From JAFGQU01 sp964483625 (GTDB taxonomy: Bacteria; Omnitrophota; Gorgyraeia; Duberdicusellales; 4484-171): a stretch of 64,000 nucleotides of DNA. Of this stretch, positions 33,693-40,920 are shown in pieces. Every line of letters begins with the position of its first letter. The stretch's first letter is position 1. The position numbers were made by a program, and so were the translations under genes. The notes under the pieces were generated by a model. It had not been told where the DNA came from and searched no databases. It saw only the letters and a program-made list of their open reading frames with translations. The DNA lies in NCBI GenBank assembly GCA_964483625.1, contig CAZABB010000004.1, forward strand, positions 27,790 through 91,789, in the 5' to 3' direction.

Positions 33693-33909
33693 ACTTGTAG
33701 CGGTAGGTGATGCGGCCGCGGGTGAGATCGTAGGGGGACAGCTCGACATCGACCCGGTCGCCGGGAATGATCTTGATAAAAAATTTACGCATCTTACCGC
33801 GCGGATAGGCAATGATCTGGTGCCCGTTATCCAGCTCGACACGGTACATGCTGTTGGGCAGGACCTCGACAACTTTGCCGTTAACTTTTACCGGTTCTTC
33901 TTTCGCCAT
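33691..33909 (-). CDS. infA: Translation initiation factor IF-1
   Basis: 72 residues forming one S1/OB fold. MAKEEPVKVNGKVVEVLP, then FRVEL-like MYRVELDNGH and KMRKFFIKIIPGDRVDVELSPYDL, ending RGRITYRYK, all match IF-1. It binds the 30S A site during initiation. In most bacteria infA sits in a ribosomal-protein operon; here it is alone between the island and an NTPase gene, as happens in many lineages. No clear Shine-Dalgarno; an A-rich stretch precedes the ATG. Confidence 0.95.
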   Translation of the reverse strand: MAKEEPVKVNGKVVEVLPNSMYRVELDNGHQIIAYPRGKMRKFFIKIIPGDRVDVELSPYDLTRGRITYRYK

Positions 33910-33992
33910 ATATTTTACCCTTTTTAGCTGTTTTTCGTTTCAACGCTCAAAGTCTATTCTATGCACTTTTAGCCAGATGTCAAATCTATCTT

Positions 33993-34529
33993 TTAAAACG
34001 ACTGTAATGAGTGTCGCAGTTCATCCAGAATAACCTCAGGCAGAACATCACGGTTGGCCCCGGTTACTTCAATGATCTCAATATCATCACGCTCCTTTAC
34101 CGCGCGGATGAAATTATTGGCGTATCCCAAGGTGATCGTTCCGATGACGATGTTTTCTGAATCGAGCGCCCACTGCGCCGCGGTGATAAATTTCGGAGAA
34201 AAACATTCCATCTTACCTATCTCATCAAGAATAATTACATATCCTTCCTTCAGCGTAATAGAGGAGATCGCAACCGTTTCGATATTCTCAATACTTACAC
34301 CGAAGCGGCGGATACGATACTCGGATGGAATATCCTGATGGGCAAGGTAGGCACAAAGCCCATCGGTCGTTCTCATCATAAATCCACACCGTATGCCGCC
34401 TACCCTTTCCTCTTCGGTATAAAATCCGGTTACCGGGCAATTAATTCTCTGTAATATTTTTTTAATTACCGTGGTTCTCCCCGAAGAAGGCGCTCCGGTC
34501 AAAAAAATATTCTTCCTTTCTCTCTTCAC
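33993..34529 (-). CDS. THEP1-family nucleoside-triphosphatase
   Basis: A P-loop NTPase of 178 residues. Walker A is FLTGAPSSGRTTVIKKIL; TGFYTEEERVGG and RCGFMM match the THEP1/NTPase_1 (DUF265) family, first described from Aquifex and archaea; VIILDEIGKMECFS is Walker B. Family members hydrolyse ATP, GTP and other NTPs in vitro with an unclear biological role. It lies between the TPR protein gene and infA with its own spacing, and nothing nearby suggests a specific partner. Confidence 0.82.
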   Translation of the reverse strand: MKRERKNIFLTGAPSSGRTTVIKKILQRINCPVTGFYTEEERVGGIRCGFMMRTTDGLCAYLAHQDIPSEYRIRRFGVSIENIETVAISSITLKEGYVIILDEIGKMECFSPKFITAAQWALDSENIVIGTITLGYANNFIRAVKERDDIEIIEVTGANRDVLPEVILDELRHSLQSF

Positions 34530-34611
34530 AACAGTCTATTACGTGTGACTATGTCTGCCGGCAGGTGATGTCCCCCCGCTGGGGAGGCTACGCACTGCCG
34601 TGTGACGTGTT

Positions 34612-35223
34612 TTATTCGCAGCTCATCTGATAGACACTCGCGATATGAGACGCAAGCTCTTTTTCTTTCAACAAAAGCATGGCGATCTCCTGCTTTACCG
34701 CGACCAGATCACTGCTTAATCGCAGGCAGGATCCGTCCATATGTTCCAGATACGCGGCGGCGGTAGGATTTTCCGGGTCAAGCATCAGAAGCTTGCCGAA
34801 CTCATGTTTGGCATCATCGACGTTCCCTTCTTTATAGAGCTTCACCGCGTATTCACAGAGACTGCCGCGGGTGCCGAAGTAATCACAGGCATCGTCGGGG
34901 TAAGGACAGACATCTTCCATCATCTGAGTGAGGGTCATCTGCTGTTCCTTCAATATATCCAGGCGTTTACGCGCTTTTTCCAGTTCTTTTTCTTTCGGCG
35001 GTAAAGCGATAAACGCTTTGGCAACCGCGTTATCGGGATCTATCGACAATAACTTGGTAAACTCATGGACCGCATCATCAACGAGACCCCGCTGATACTG
35101 GGCTTTACCGTATTCGCAAATCCTTTGACCAGCCAGCGGTGTATCTTTGGTATCCCCCATGGGAGGCGATAAAAAAATGAGGAATGATATTGCGATAAAA
35201 ATAAATATTACTTTTGTATTCAT
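34612..35223 (-). CDS. Periplasmic tetratricopeptide-repeat protein
   Basis: 203 residues from the ATG at 35223, fixed by AAAGGAG just upstream; a longer frame to 35259 would translate the palindromic element. The N-terminal hydrophobic stretch VIFIFIAISFLIFLSPPMG is a signal peptide. Two TPR-like units are seen (CEYGKAQYQRGLVDDAVHEF...DPDNAVAKAFI and CEYAVKLYKEGNVDDAKHEF...DPENPTAAAYL), separated by a Lys/Glu-rich helical segment and a C-P-D-D-C region. The repeated unit starting CEY suggests internal duplication. Probably a scaffold outside the inner membrane; function unknown. Palindromic element B abuts its Shine-Dalgarno. Confidence 0.72.
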   Translation of the reverse strand: MNTKVIFIFIAISFLIFLSPPMGDTKDTPLAGQRICEYGKAQYQRGLVDDAVHEFTKLLSIDPDNAVAKAFIALPPKEKELEKARKRLDILKEQQMTLTQMMEDVCPYPDDACDYFGTRGSLCEYAVKLYKEGNVDDAKHEFGKLLMLDPENPTAAAYLEHMDGSCLRLSSDLVAVKQEIAMLLLKEKELASHIASVYQMSCE

Positions 35224-35231
35224 CGCTCTCC

Positions 35232-35396
35232 TTTCAATGAGACCGTAATCCCGAGGCAAATCGGGATTACATGGTCGAATTGACCCCGCCCTCTAAGCTA
35301 ACTCATTAAGCGGAGTTCTAAAAATGTTTTCACCTACCCTCCCTCTTCTCTTTATCATCTGCGGCATAGAGGGCGGTGTGTAATTCAACTATGAGC
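35232..35396. repeat. Palindromic hairpin element, copy B
   Basis: TTCAATGA, then GACC-GTAATCCCGA pairing with TCGGGATTAC-(AT)-GGTC, then GAATTGA and CCCCGCCCTCTA; after about 70 nt TAGAGGGCGG and TAATTCAACTATGAG. The first hairpin is homologous to the far end of copy A but with paired base changes (GTAAT/ATTAC here, GTGAT/ATCAC in A). The distal end lacks its terminal hairpin. Confidence 0.8.
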
Positions 35397-35491
35397 TTTT
35401 ATTCGCCTATGCTTTAAAAACCCAAGTTTCATTACACATCTTATCATAGAAAAAACATTTTTCCAATCGGCTGAGTTGACGAAAAAACACG

Positions 35492-35914
35492 TTATTTGAG
35501 AAAATCAAGGTATACCGCGAGGATCAACGCCAGCGCCGAAAGGATAAAAATAGCTAAATAATTTATCCGTTCTTTCCGTGATGAATATCCACACAGGATC
35601 GTACCGATAAGGCTGTAGTCTTGAGCCTCAAGCGGCAGCCGGCAATTGATTTTTTTTATCAAATCCTGACGTGTAATTACCTGCGACCGTTTTTGCGCCA
35701 GGCGGAATTTATAGATGAAAAAGGCAAGGAAGCCTCCCACCCCCACATACCAGGCAACTTTTGCGTATAACGGATCGACATGGATGAGCAGCGTAACGAC
35801 CCGTATCGCCAGCGCGGCGATGATGCCTACGATAAAAAATATCCACGCCCCCACCGAATCGCGGCACCGGTTATGTTTGAGGTCACAGACAAAACAACTG
35901 TTTTTGTTATCCAT
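35492..35914 (-). CDS. Small membrane protein with N-terminal cysteine motif
   Basis: 140 residues. The start is NKNSCFVCDLKHNRCRDS, a C-x2-C-x6-C group that could bind a metal. Three hydrophobic segments follow (IFFIVGIIAALAIRVVTLL, VAWYVGVGGFLAFFIY and the C-terminal YLAIFILSALALILAVYL). I do not recognise the family. It follows gpsA directly, with the gpsA stop adjoining its start codon, so the two are co-transcribed. A link to phospholipid synthesis would be guesswork. Confidence 0.68.
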   Translation of the reverse strand: MDNKNSCFVCDLKHNRCRDSVGAWIFFIVGIIAALAIRVVTLLIHVDPLYAKVAWYVGVGGFLAFFIYKFRLAQKRSQVITRQDLIKKINCRLPLEAQDYSLIGTILCGYSSRKERINYLAIFILSALALILAVYLDFLK

Positions 35915-36928
35915 TTATACGATCTTCTCTTCTTTTAACGGACGCAGCATCAGATCGCTGACGGCTTTTTGAGGAGATTTGCCGCGGTATAATACCGAAT
36001 ACACCTGATAGGTAATCGGCATATCGACATGTAACTTTTTACTTAACCGGTAGGCGGATTTTGCCGTTTCGACCCCTTCGGCCACCATTTTCATCTTTTT
36101 CATAATCGTCCCGATCTTTTTTCCTCCTCCCAACTGTTCACCGACGGTTCGGTTACGGGAAAAAGGAGAAAAACAGGTCGTAACCAAATCTCCCAATCCG
36201 CTAACACCCCAGAACGTTTCAGGTCTCGCCCGCAGTTTCTTGCCCAGGCGCGTAATTTCCGCTAATCCCCGGGTGACCAGCGCCGCTTTGGTATTTGTAC
36301 CCAGCCCCAACCCGTCGGCGATCCCGCAGGCAAGAGCGATGATGTTTTTAAGCGCGCCGCCTAACTCCACCCCCACAATATCGGCATGCAGATACGTACG
36401 AAAGGTGGGGGTCGAGAAAAGCTTCTGAATTCGCCGGCCGGTCTGTTTATGTTTGCAGGCGATCAGCGTGGTTGAAGGGATTCCCTTGACGATCTCGGTC
36501 GCGATATTAGGCCCGGAAAGAACACTCAAGTTCACCGAGCCCAGTTCCTCATTGATGATCTGTGAGACCCGTTTCAGAGAACTGGCTTCGATCCCTTTAC
36601 TGACGCTGACGAAAACTTTTTTATTGAAACCGAAGCCGGACTTTTTGATCTTTTTCAAGACCCTCCGGATGAATTTTACCGGAATGGCAAGAACGATGAT
36701 CTCATTCTCAAGTACCTCAGGAAGATCGGGATTAACGGTAAGATTTTCAGGGAATTTGACCCCTTGTAAAAAGAGACGGTTTTCTCTTCCCTTCTGCATG
36801 GCGCAGTTATGGTCGGCAAACACGCTGTGGAGCTCGATATGCCGGCCGGCTCTGGCCAGGATCACCGCCAGGGTCGTCCCCCAGTTCCCGGCGCCGATAA
36901 TCGCAATTTTGTCTTTTTTATTTTTCAT
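35915..36928 (-). CDS. gpsA: Glycerol-3-phosphate dehydrogenase [NAD(P)+]
   Basis: Makes sn-glycerol 3-phosphate from dihydroxyacetone phosphate for phospholipid synthesis. The N-terminal Rossmann motif is IIGAGNWGTTLAVILA, followed by VSVSKGIE, SGPNIATEIVKG and the catalytic-domain signature ELGGALKNIIALACGIADGLGLG-type sequence with the active lysines. 337 residues is normal. The ATG is preceded by about 260 nt of repeat DNA on its upstream side, so its promoter must lie within or beyond the tandem duplication. Confidence 0.94.
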   Translation of the reverse strand: MKNKKDKIAIIGAGNWGTTLAVILARAGRHIELHSVFADHNCAMQKGRENRLFLQGVKFPENLTVNPDLPEVLENEIIVLAIPVKFIRRVLKKIKKSGFGFNKKVFVSVSKGIEASSLKRVSQIINEELGSVNLSVLSGPNIATEIVKGIPSTTLIACKHKQTGRRIQKLFSTPTFRTYLHADIVGVELGGALKNIIALACGIADGLGLGTNTKAALVTRGLAEITRLGKKLRARPETFWGVSGLGDLVTTCFSPFSRNRTVGEQLGGGKKIGTIMKKMKMVAEGVETAKSAYRLSKKLHVDMPITYQVYSVLYRGKSPQKAVSDLMLRPLKEEKIV

Positions 36929-36958
36929 GAACTTACGAGCGATTAGCGTATAGCGGTT

Positions 36959-37195
36959 AGCGATCAGCGTAGCTCGTCGTGCGTATCGCGTTCTGCGGAA
37001 CGCGCAAAAGAAACAAGAGAAATCCGTTTTTCAAACGCAGTACGCGTGTCGCGTTTCGCGTTACGATAAATACTGGAACGGGCGATCAGCATAGCTCGTC
37101 GTGCGTATCGCGTTCTGCGTAACGCGCAAAAAACAAGAAAAACCCGATTTTCAAACGCATGACGCGTTCCGCGTTACGATAAATACATGGAGCGG
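36959..37195. repeat. Tandem duplication of about 120 bp reaching into tRNA-Gly
   Basis: Two diverged copies of GCGATCAGC[G/A]TAGCTCGTC...CGCGTTACGATAAATAC lie head to tail (about 36959-37080 and 37081-37195). The first copy ends TGGAACGGGCGATC (37074-37087), matching 13 of 14 bases of the tRNA-Gly 3' end plus CCA at 37188-37201. The unit is itself made of 7-nt GCGATTA-type words. Confidence 0.75.
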
Positions 37196-37261
37196 GCGAT
37201 CGGAATCGAACCGACATAACAGGCTTGGAAGGCCTGTGTTCTACCACTGAACTACACCCGC
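37188..37261 (-). tRNA. tRNA-Gly (TCC)
   Basis: Acceptor GCGGGTG/CGCCCGC, D arm with TTCAGTGGTAGAA, anticodon stem CAGGC/GCCTG with loop CTTCCAA (anticodon TCC), T arm TCGGTTCGATTCCGA, discriminator T and an encoded CCA. Confidence 0.95.
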
Positions 37262-37563
37262 ATGCGGCATAGTGCTTACGCACTATTCCTTAAACAGAAC
37301 TGATTTCTCAAAGAAGACTTTTCTCTTTCGGAGTCCGCCTCCCTGCGGACGCCCTACGATCTCACTTTTTTCTAAAAGCACGAGGTTGTTCGTATGCCGC
37401 TTCATGGGGACTCCGTCCCCTCTGACGCGACACTCGAAGCACTTTCAAAGAAGAGACGCCCTCGTGCCGCTGTTACCCCTGAAGATTCTCACAGAAGAGA
37501 TCTTCTTTCGTGTGACGTGTGTCGTGTGACTATGTGACTTTCAAAGAATGACTGATTAAGACA
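37262..37563. other. Intergenic DNA with short hairpins, no gene seen
   Basis: Contains GTCCGC-CTCCCT-GCGGAC near 37333, GGGGAC-TCC-GTCCCC near 37408 and a GTGTGAC-type array at about 37509-37545. No credible reading frame on either strand and no tRNA. Confidence 0.5.
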
Positions 37564-37646
37564 TGGGCAGGGGAGGATTCGAACCTCCGAAGCGATAACG
37601 CAACAGATTTACAGTCTGTCCCCTTTGGCCACTCGGGAACCTACCC
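37564..37646 (-). tRNA. tRNA-Tyr (GTA)
   Basis: Acceptor GGGTAGG/CCTGCCC, long variable arm of the class II type, anticodon stem ACAGA/TCTGT with loop CTGTAAA (anticodon GTA), T arm GGAGGTTCGAATCCTCC, discriminator A. CCA is not encoded. Confidence 0.95.
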
Positions 37647-37770
37647 AGCATGGACAAAACAAAGCGATTGTGAATGAGCTAGCAAGATTTTCCCCGACGA
37701 TTACGTCGGGACTAATTCGACTACAGAGTTTTTTTACGTTCTCGCTTAAAAAACTCTAAGTCTCATTGAG

Positions 37771-37805
37771 CAGTCTGTCCCCTTTGGCCACTCGGGAACC
37801 TACCC
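37771..37805 (-). pseudogene. Duplicated 5' half of tRNA-Tyr
   Basis: 35 nt identical to 37612-37646 (the first 35 nt of tRNA-Tyr, acceptor strand through the anticodon loop), 159 nt upstream of the intact gene. It ends before the anticodon is complete and cannot make a tRNA. Confidence 0.85.
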
Positions 37806-37944
37806 TAAATAGCGTATAGCGAATAGCGGTTAGATATAATTCCTGTTTTAAAAGAACTTTTCTCTTCTGTTCGCTAAGGACTAAAAACTCTCAAAGAACA
37901 TTCTTAAAACAAATTACACGCTCATCGCTAACCGCTAGTAAAAG

Positions 37945-38017
37945 AGCCCAGGATAGGAATCGAACCTACAACCTGAGGTTTACAAAACCCCTGCTCTGCC
38001 AATTGAGCTACCTGGGC
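37945..38017 (-). tRNA. tRNA-Thr (TGT)
   Basis: Acceptor GCCCAGG/CCTGGGC, D arm AGCTCAATTGGCAGAGCA, anticodon stem GGGGT/ACCTC with loop TTTGTAA (anticodon TGT), T arm GTAGGTTCGATTCCTAT, discriminator T, no encoded CCA. The order Thr-Tyr-Gly matches the common bacterial tRNA cluster upstream of tuf. Confidence 0.94.
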
Positions 38018-38030
38018 GGATGAAAACACC

Positions 38031-38903
38031 TCATATCACATCCTGCATCATCACCTTGATCGCCTGAGGCAGACAATCAATAAGGTCCGACGCGATCATC
38101 CCCAGCTGGGTCTTCGCCTGCATCGCGATATCTCCGGCAGTACCATGCACCGCGACCCCAAGCTGTGCCGCCGAAAAAGGAGATACTCCCTGGGCCAGGA
38201 GCCCGCCGATAATTCCGGCCAGTACGTCTCCCGAACCGGCTGTCGCCATCCCCGGATTACCGGTCGTATTTTCTAAGAGCAATTCCCCGTCGGTAATAAC
38301 CGTACGATGCCCTTTAAGAACAAGGATTAAATTATATCGAAGAGCAAATTCCTTGGCAAGGTCTTTTCTCGCCTGTTTTATTTCCGGTACGGATTTTTTA
38401 ATGATCCGGGCGAATTCTCCTTCGTGCGGAGTGAGGATAAGTTTCGTAATCCTCTTACGCGTCAAGACCCCCAAGCTGTCTTCCAGAGCGTTCAACCCGT
38501 CGGCATCAATGACCATCGGCTGCCATATCCCTCCCATTATTTTCATCAGCAGATCCCGGGTTGAACTGTTCCGCGTGGCACCGTTCCCCAGAACGAAGAC
38601 GTTGGTTTTCTTGCTGTATTTTTCGACCTCTTCAAACGCCTTGAGCGAAAGAGTCTTCTCTTTTGTCTCCTCCAGAGCGATACTCATCGCTTCGGTGAGT
38701 TTGATCTCAATAATATCATGCAATGAATGGGGTACCGCGGCGGTCACCAGCCCCGCGCCGATACGCAGCGCGGCACGCGCGGTGAGACACACCGCGCCCG
38801 TCATCCCCGGAGAACCACCCAATACCAACACATGGCCGTAATTACCTTTGTGTGTATCAGGATTTCTTTTGTGCAACCGCAGTGGCAACTGCATAATCTT
38901 CAA
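38031..38903 (-). CDS. nnrD: ADP-dependent NAD(P)H-hydrate dehydratase
   Basis: Repairs hydrated NAD(P)H by dehydration, a metabolite-repair enzyme. HKGNYGHVLVLGGSPGMTGA at the start, VIDADGLNAL, LTPHEGEFARI, LKGHRTVI and the kinase-like GNPGMATAGSGDVLAGIIGG signature are all present. Only the ribokinase-fold (YjeF C-terminal) domain is present; the NnrE epimerase half usually fused to it in E. coli is missing from this protein. The 5' end overlaps acpS by 38-47 nt depending on which ATG (38903 or 38894) is used. It ends 14 nt before tRNA-Thr. Confidence 0.9.
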   Translation of the reverse strand: MKIMQLPLRLHKRNPDTHKGNYGHVLVLGGSPGMTGAVCLTARAALRIGAGLVTAAVPHSLHDIIEIKLTEAMSIALEETKEKTLSLKAFEEVEKYSKKTNVFVLGNGATRNSSTRDLLMKIMGGIWQPMVIDADGLNALEDSLGVLTRKRITKLILTPHEGEFARIIKKSVPEIKQARKDLAKEFALRYNLILVLKGHRTVITDGELLLENTTGNPGMATAGSGDVLAGIIGGLLAQGVSPFSAAQLGVAVHGTAGDIAMQAKTQLGMIASDLIDCLPQAIKVMMQDVI

Positions 38904-39210
38904 TATGGGTTATCGAAAGCAGGATATCGATGTTAATATCTTTTTTCAACTCACAGTAAGGAGCGCCGTTATGGCGGTTTAAGATGAGGATATCAGTCAA
39001 CGCCAGCGGATGCTCTTTCGCGATCGCTTTTATCACCGCTTCCTTCGCCGCGAACCGGGCCGAGAGCCGCTGGATATACATCTTCCCCGGCGAGATATTC
39101 TTCAATTCCCGGGGATCAAATATTTTTTCGATAAAAGCTTCTCCCCACTTTTTAATCGCGTTTTGCATCTTCTCAATCTTAACCATATCAATACCGATAC
39201 CCATAACCAT
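38857..39210 (-). CDS. acpS: Holo-[acyl-carrier-protein] synthase
   Basis: Transfers the phosphopantetheine arm from CoA to apo-ACP. GIGIDMVKIEKM (Mg-binding Asp) at the N-terminus and RFAAKEAVIKAI (Glu/Lys active site) near residue 53 are the AcpS signatures. 117 residues is the normal trimeric AcpS length. It lies between pdxJ and nnrD, an arrangement found in many bacteria (pdxJ-acpS-nnr). Downstream it overlaps nnrD, so the two are coupled. A 7-nt repeat array fills the gap to pdxJ. Confidence 0.93.
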   Translation of the reverse strand: MVMGIGIDMVKIEKMQNAIKKWGEAFIEKIFDPRELKNISPGKMYIQRLSARFAAKEAVIKAIAKEHPLALTDILILNRHNGAPYCELKKDINIDILLSITHIEDYAVATAVAQKKS

Positions 39211-39231
39211 ATCTTTCCTTTTTTCGTCTTG

Positions 39232-39297
39232 AATCTCTGGTCTTCAGTATTTGGTTTCTCTGTCTAGAGTCTAGAGACTGAAGACTATCGACTATTG
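39232..39297. repeat. 7-nt period array (TCTCTGG ... GACTATC)
   Basis: Units run TCTCTGG, TCTTCAG, TATTTGG, TTTCTCT, GTCTAGA, GTCTAGA, GACTGAA, GACTATC, GACTATT, changing from GTCT words to their complement GACT. The pdxJ stop codon and last codons fall inside the array. Confidence 0.72.
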
Positions 39298-40004
39298 TTA
39301 AGTATGTCCAACATCTCCTCCACCGCCGCGACCAGTCCGATAAAAACGCCGCGCGAGACGATCGAATGTCCGATATTCAACTCCTCTATTTCGCCGACGG
39401 TAAGGATAGGGTTTACGTTCTCATACTCCAGCCCGTGTCCGGCCGCGACAAAAAGCCCTTTGCGTTGAGCGTACCGGGCCGCCTGAGCGATCTTTTTCAA
39501 TTCTTTATCCCGGGCTGCGGGAGTTTTACTCTCGGAATATTTTCCCGTGTTCAACTCGATGATACCGACTCCCAGAACCTTCGCTTTATCGATCTGACGC
39601 TTGATGGGATCAATAAACAAACTCACCTCGATTCCAGCCTGTCTAAGTTTAGCCAGAGCGTTCTGGAGGCGCCGCCGGTGGGTTACAAGATCCAGCCCCC
39701 CCTCGGTCGTCAACTCCTGCCTTTTCTCCGGAACCAGAGTCGCTTTCTGCGGCTTGATCTTCGTCGCTATCTCTACAATTTCTTTATGAATCGACATCTC
39801 CAGGTTAAACTCAACCGAAAGAGACGTAGCCAGAAGCCGGACATCCCGGTCGTTAATATGGCGGCGATCTTCGCGCAAATGAGCTATGATCGAATGACAT
39901 CCGGCATGCTCGGCCAGAAGCGCAGCGACGACTGGATCAGGGTAAGTAATCCTGCGGGCCTGACGCAGTGTTGCGACATGATCGATGTTTACACCCAGCT
40001 TCAT
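39285..40004 (-). CDS. pdxJ: Pyridoxine 5'-phosphate synthase
   Basis: Condenses 1-deoxyxylulose 5-phosphate with 3-amino-2-oxopropyl phosphate in the DXP-dependent vitamin B6 route. KLGVNIDHVATLRQARR at the N-terminus, HLREDRRHI, LVPEKRQELTTEGGLD and AGHGLEYENV are diagnostic. 239 residues is typical. The start overlaps the stop of the CdaR-like stump by ATGA. The final residues (NNSR) and the TAG stop are encoded by an intergenic 7-nt repeat array that seems to have grown into the 3' end. Confidence 0.94.
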   Translation of the reverse strand: MKLGVNIDHVATLRQARRITYPDPVVAALLAEHAGCHSIIAHLREDRRHINDRDVRLLATSLSVEFNLEMSIHKEIVEIATKIKPQKATLVPEKRQELTTEGGLDLVTHRRRLQNALAKLRQAGIEVSLFIDPIKRQIDKAKVLGVGIIELNTGKYSESKTPAARDKELKKIAQAARYAQRKGLFVAAGHGLEYENVNPILTVGEIEELNIGHSIVSRGVFIGLVAAVEEMLDILNNSR

Positions 40005-40141
40005 ATCTTTATTCCGGACGTAGTAAATTCTCCGCTGGCCCAGAGCCAGGTGATAATCGCCATGATTAACGCGATAACTTTCAGCCAGAAATTATTGAAA
40101 ATAAGATGTTTGAAGGGAATCTGATATTTGAACAGCTTCAT
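40001..40141 (-). CDS. 46-residue CdaR/YbbR N-terminal stump
   Basis: The sequence starts MKLFKYQIPFKHLIFNNFWL and continues KVIALIMAIITWLWASGEF before a short tail. The pattern (N-x-W-L-K, hydrophobic helix, W-x-x-x-G-E) is the membrane anchor of CdaR/YbbR proteins, the regulators of the c-di-AMP cyclase CdaA. The normal extracytoplasmic YbbR repeats are absent. It overlaps the cdaA stop and the pdxJ start by ATGA on each side, strong evidence that it is translated. It may be a minimal single-helix partner of CdaA, or a remnant kept for translational coupling. Confidence 0.72.
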   Translation of the reverse strand: MKLFKYQIPFKHLIFNNFWLKVIALIMAIITWLWASGEFTTSGIKI

Positions 40142-40920
40142 TCTTCGCTCCTTAACTGTCCTTTCAGGATCGTAAATAAATCTTCCGGCGAAAGGTTACG
40201 GGTCAGCTGACCGTTGATCGCCAGAGAAATCGCGCCTCTTTCTTCGGAGACCACGATCACCAGGGCGTCGGAATTCTCCGACAAGCCCACCGCGGCGCGA
40301 TGCCGCATTCCCAGCGTTTTCTCCAAATTAGGATTATCGGTAATCGGGAAAAGACATACCGCACTTACGATGCGCGTACCGTCAATAACCACTCCTCCGT
40401 CATGAAGCGGCGTAAACGGATAAAAGATGTTTTCGATCAGCTCGGAAGTAATCTGCGCGTCGATGATCAATCCGGTTTCAATGAAATCTTTCAGGCCGAT
40501 ATCCCGCTTGATCGCGATCAGCGCTCCTATTTTTTTCTTCGCCATGTTGGCGACAGCGGTAACGATCTCTTTGATCGTCTTCTCGATATCCTCCTGCCTG
40601 ACTTCCATCATGAAGAAATGGCGTTTGCCCAGCCGGATCAATCCGGCCCGTAATTCCGGCTGGAAAATAATCGCGATCAGGATCAAAAAGAACGCAAAGA
40701 ACTTGGTCAACAGCAAACTTAAAACATGGAGGCCCAGCCGCTGGAAGACAAAGAAGGAAATCACCAGAATTATAATCCCCCTCAGGAGATAGACGGCCTT
40801 GGTCCCTTTCAGGAAAATAAAAATGCGGTAGATGACAAACCATAAGATCAGTATCTCTACCGCGGATTTCCAGTTAAACATCGAAAATAAATTGATCAAT
40901 CGCTGAATTTCAAATTCCAT
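40138..40920 (-). CDS. cdaA: Diadenylate cyclase CdaA
   Basis: Makes the second messenger c-di-AMP from two ATP. Three N-terminal transmembrane helices (about residues 15-80) precede the DisA_N domain. The catalytic signature is LHDGGVVIDG (DGG where many enzymes have DGA) and RHRAAVGLSE (RHR). The start MEFEIQRLINLF at 40920 overlaps the folP stop as TAATG; the frame is open upstream but lies inside folP. About 260 residues is normal for CdaA. The CdaR-like stump follows at once. No c-di-AMP phosphodiesterase is in the window. Confidence 0.93.
   Translation of the reverse strand: MEFEIQRLINLFSMFNWKSAVEILILWFVIYRIFIFLKGTKAVYLLRGIIILVISFFVFQRLGLHVLSLLLTKFFAFFLILIAIIFQPELRAGLIRLGKRHFFMMEVRQEDIEKTIKEIVTAVANMAKKKIGALIAIKRDIGLKDFIETGLIIDAQITSELIENIFYPFTPLHDGGVVIDGTRIVSAVCLFPITDNPNLEKTLGMRHRAAVGLSENSDALVIVVSEERGAISLAINGQLTRNLSPEDLFTILKGQLRSEE

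Noticed and set aside
37771..37805. A second functional tRNA-Tyr
   Set aside because: Only the 5' half is present; the anticodon is incomplete and the T arm and acceptor 3' strand are missing.
38857..38903. The acpS-nnrD overlap as a sequencing error
   Set aside because: Both proteins are full length in their own frames; a 38-47 nt overlap can occur in tightly packed operons.
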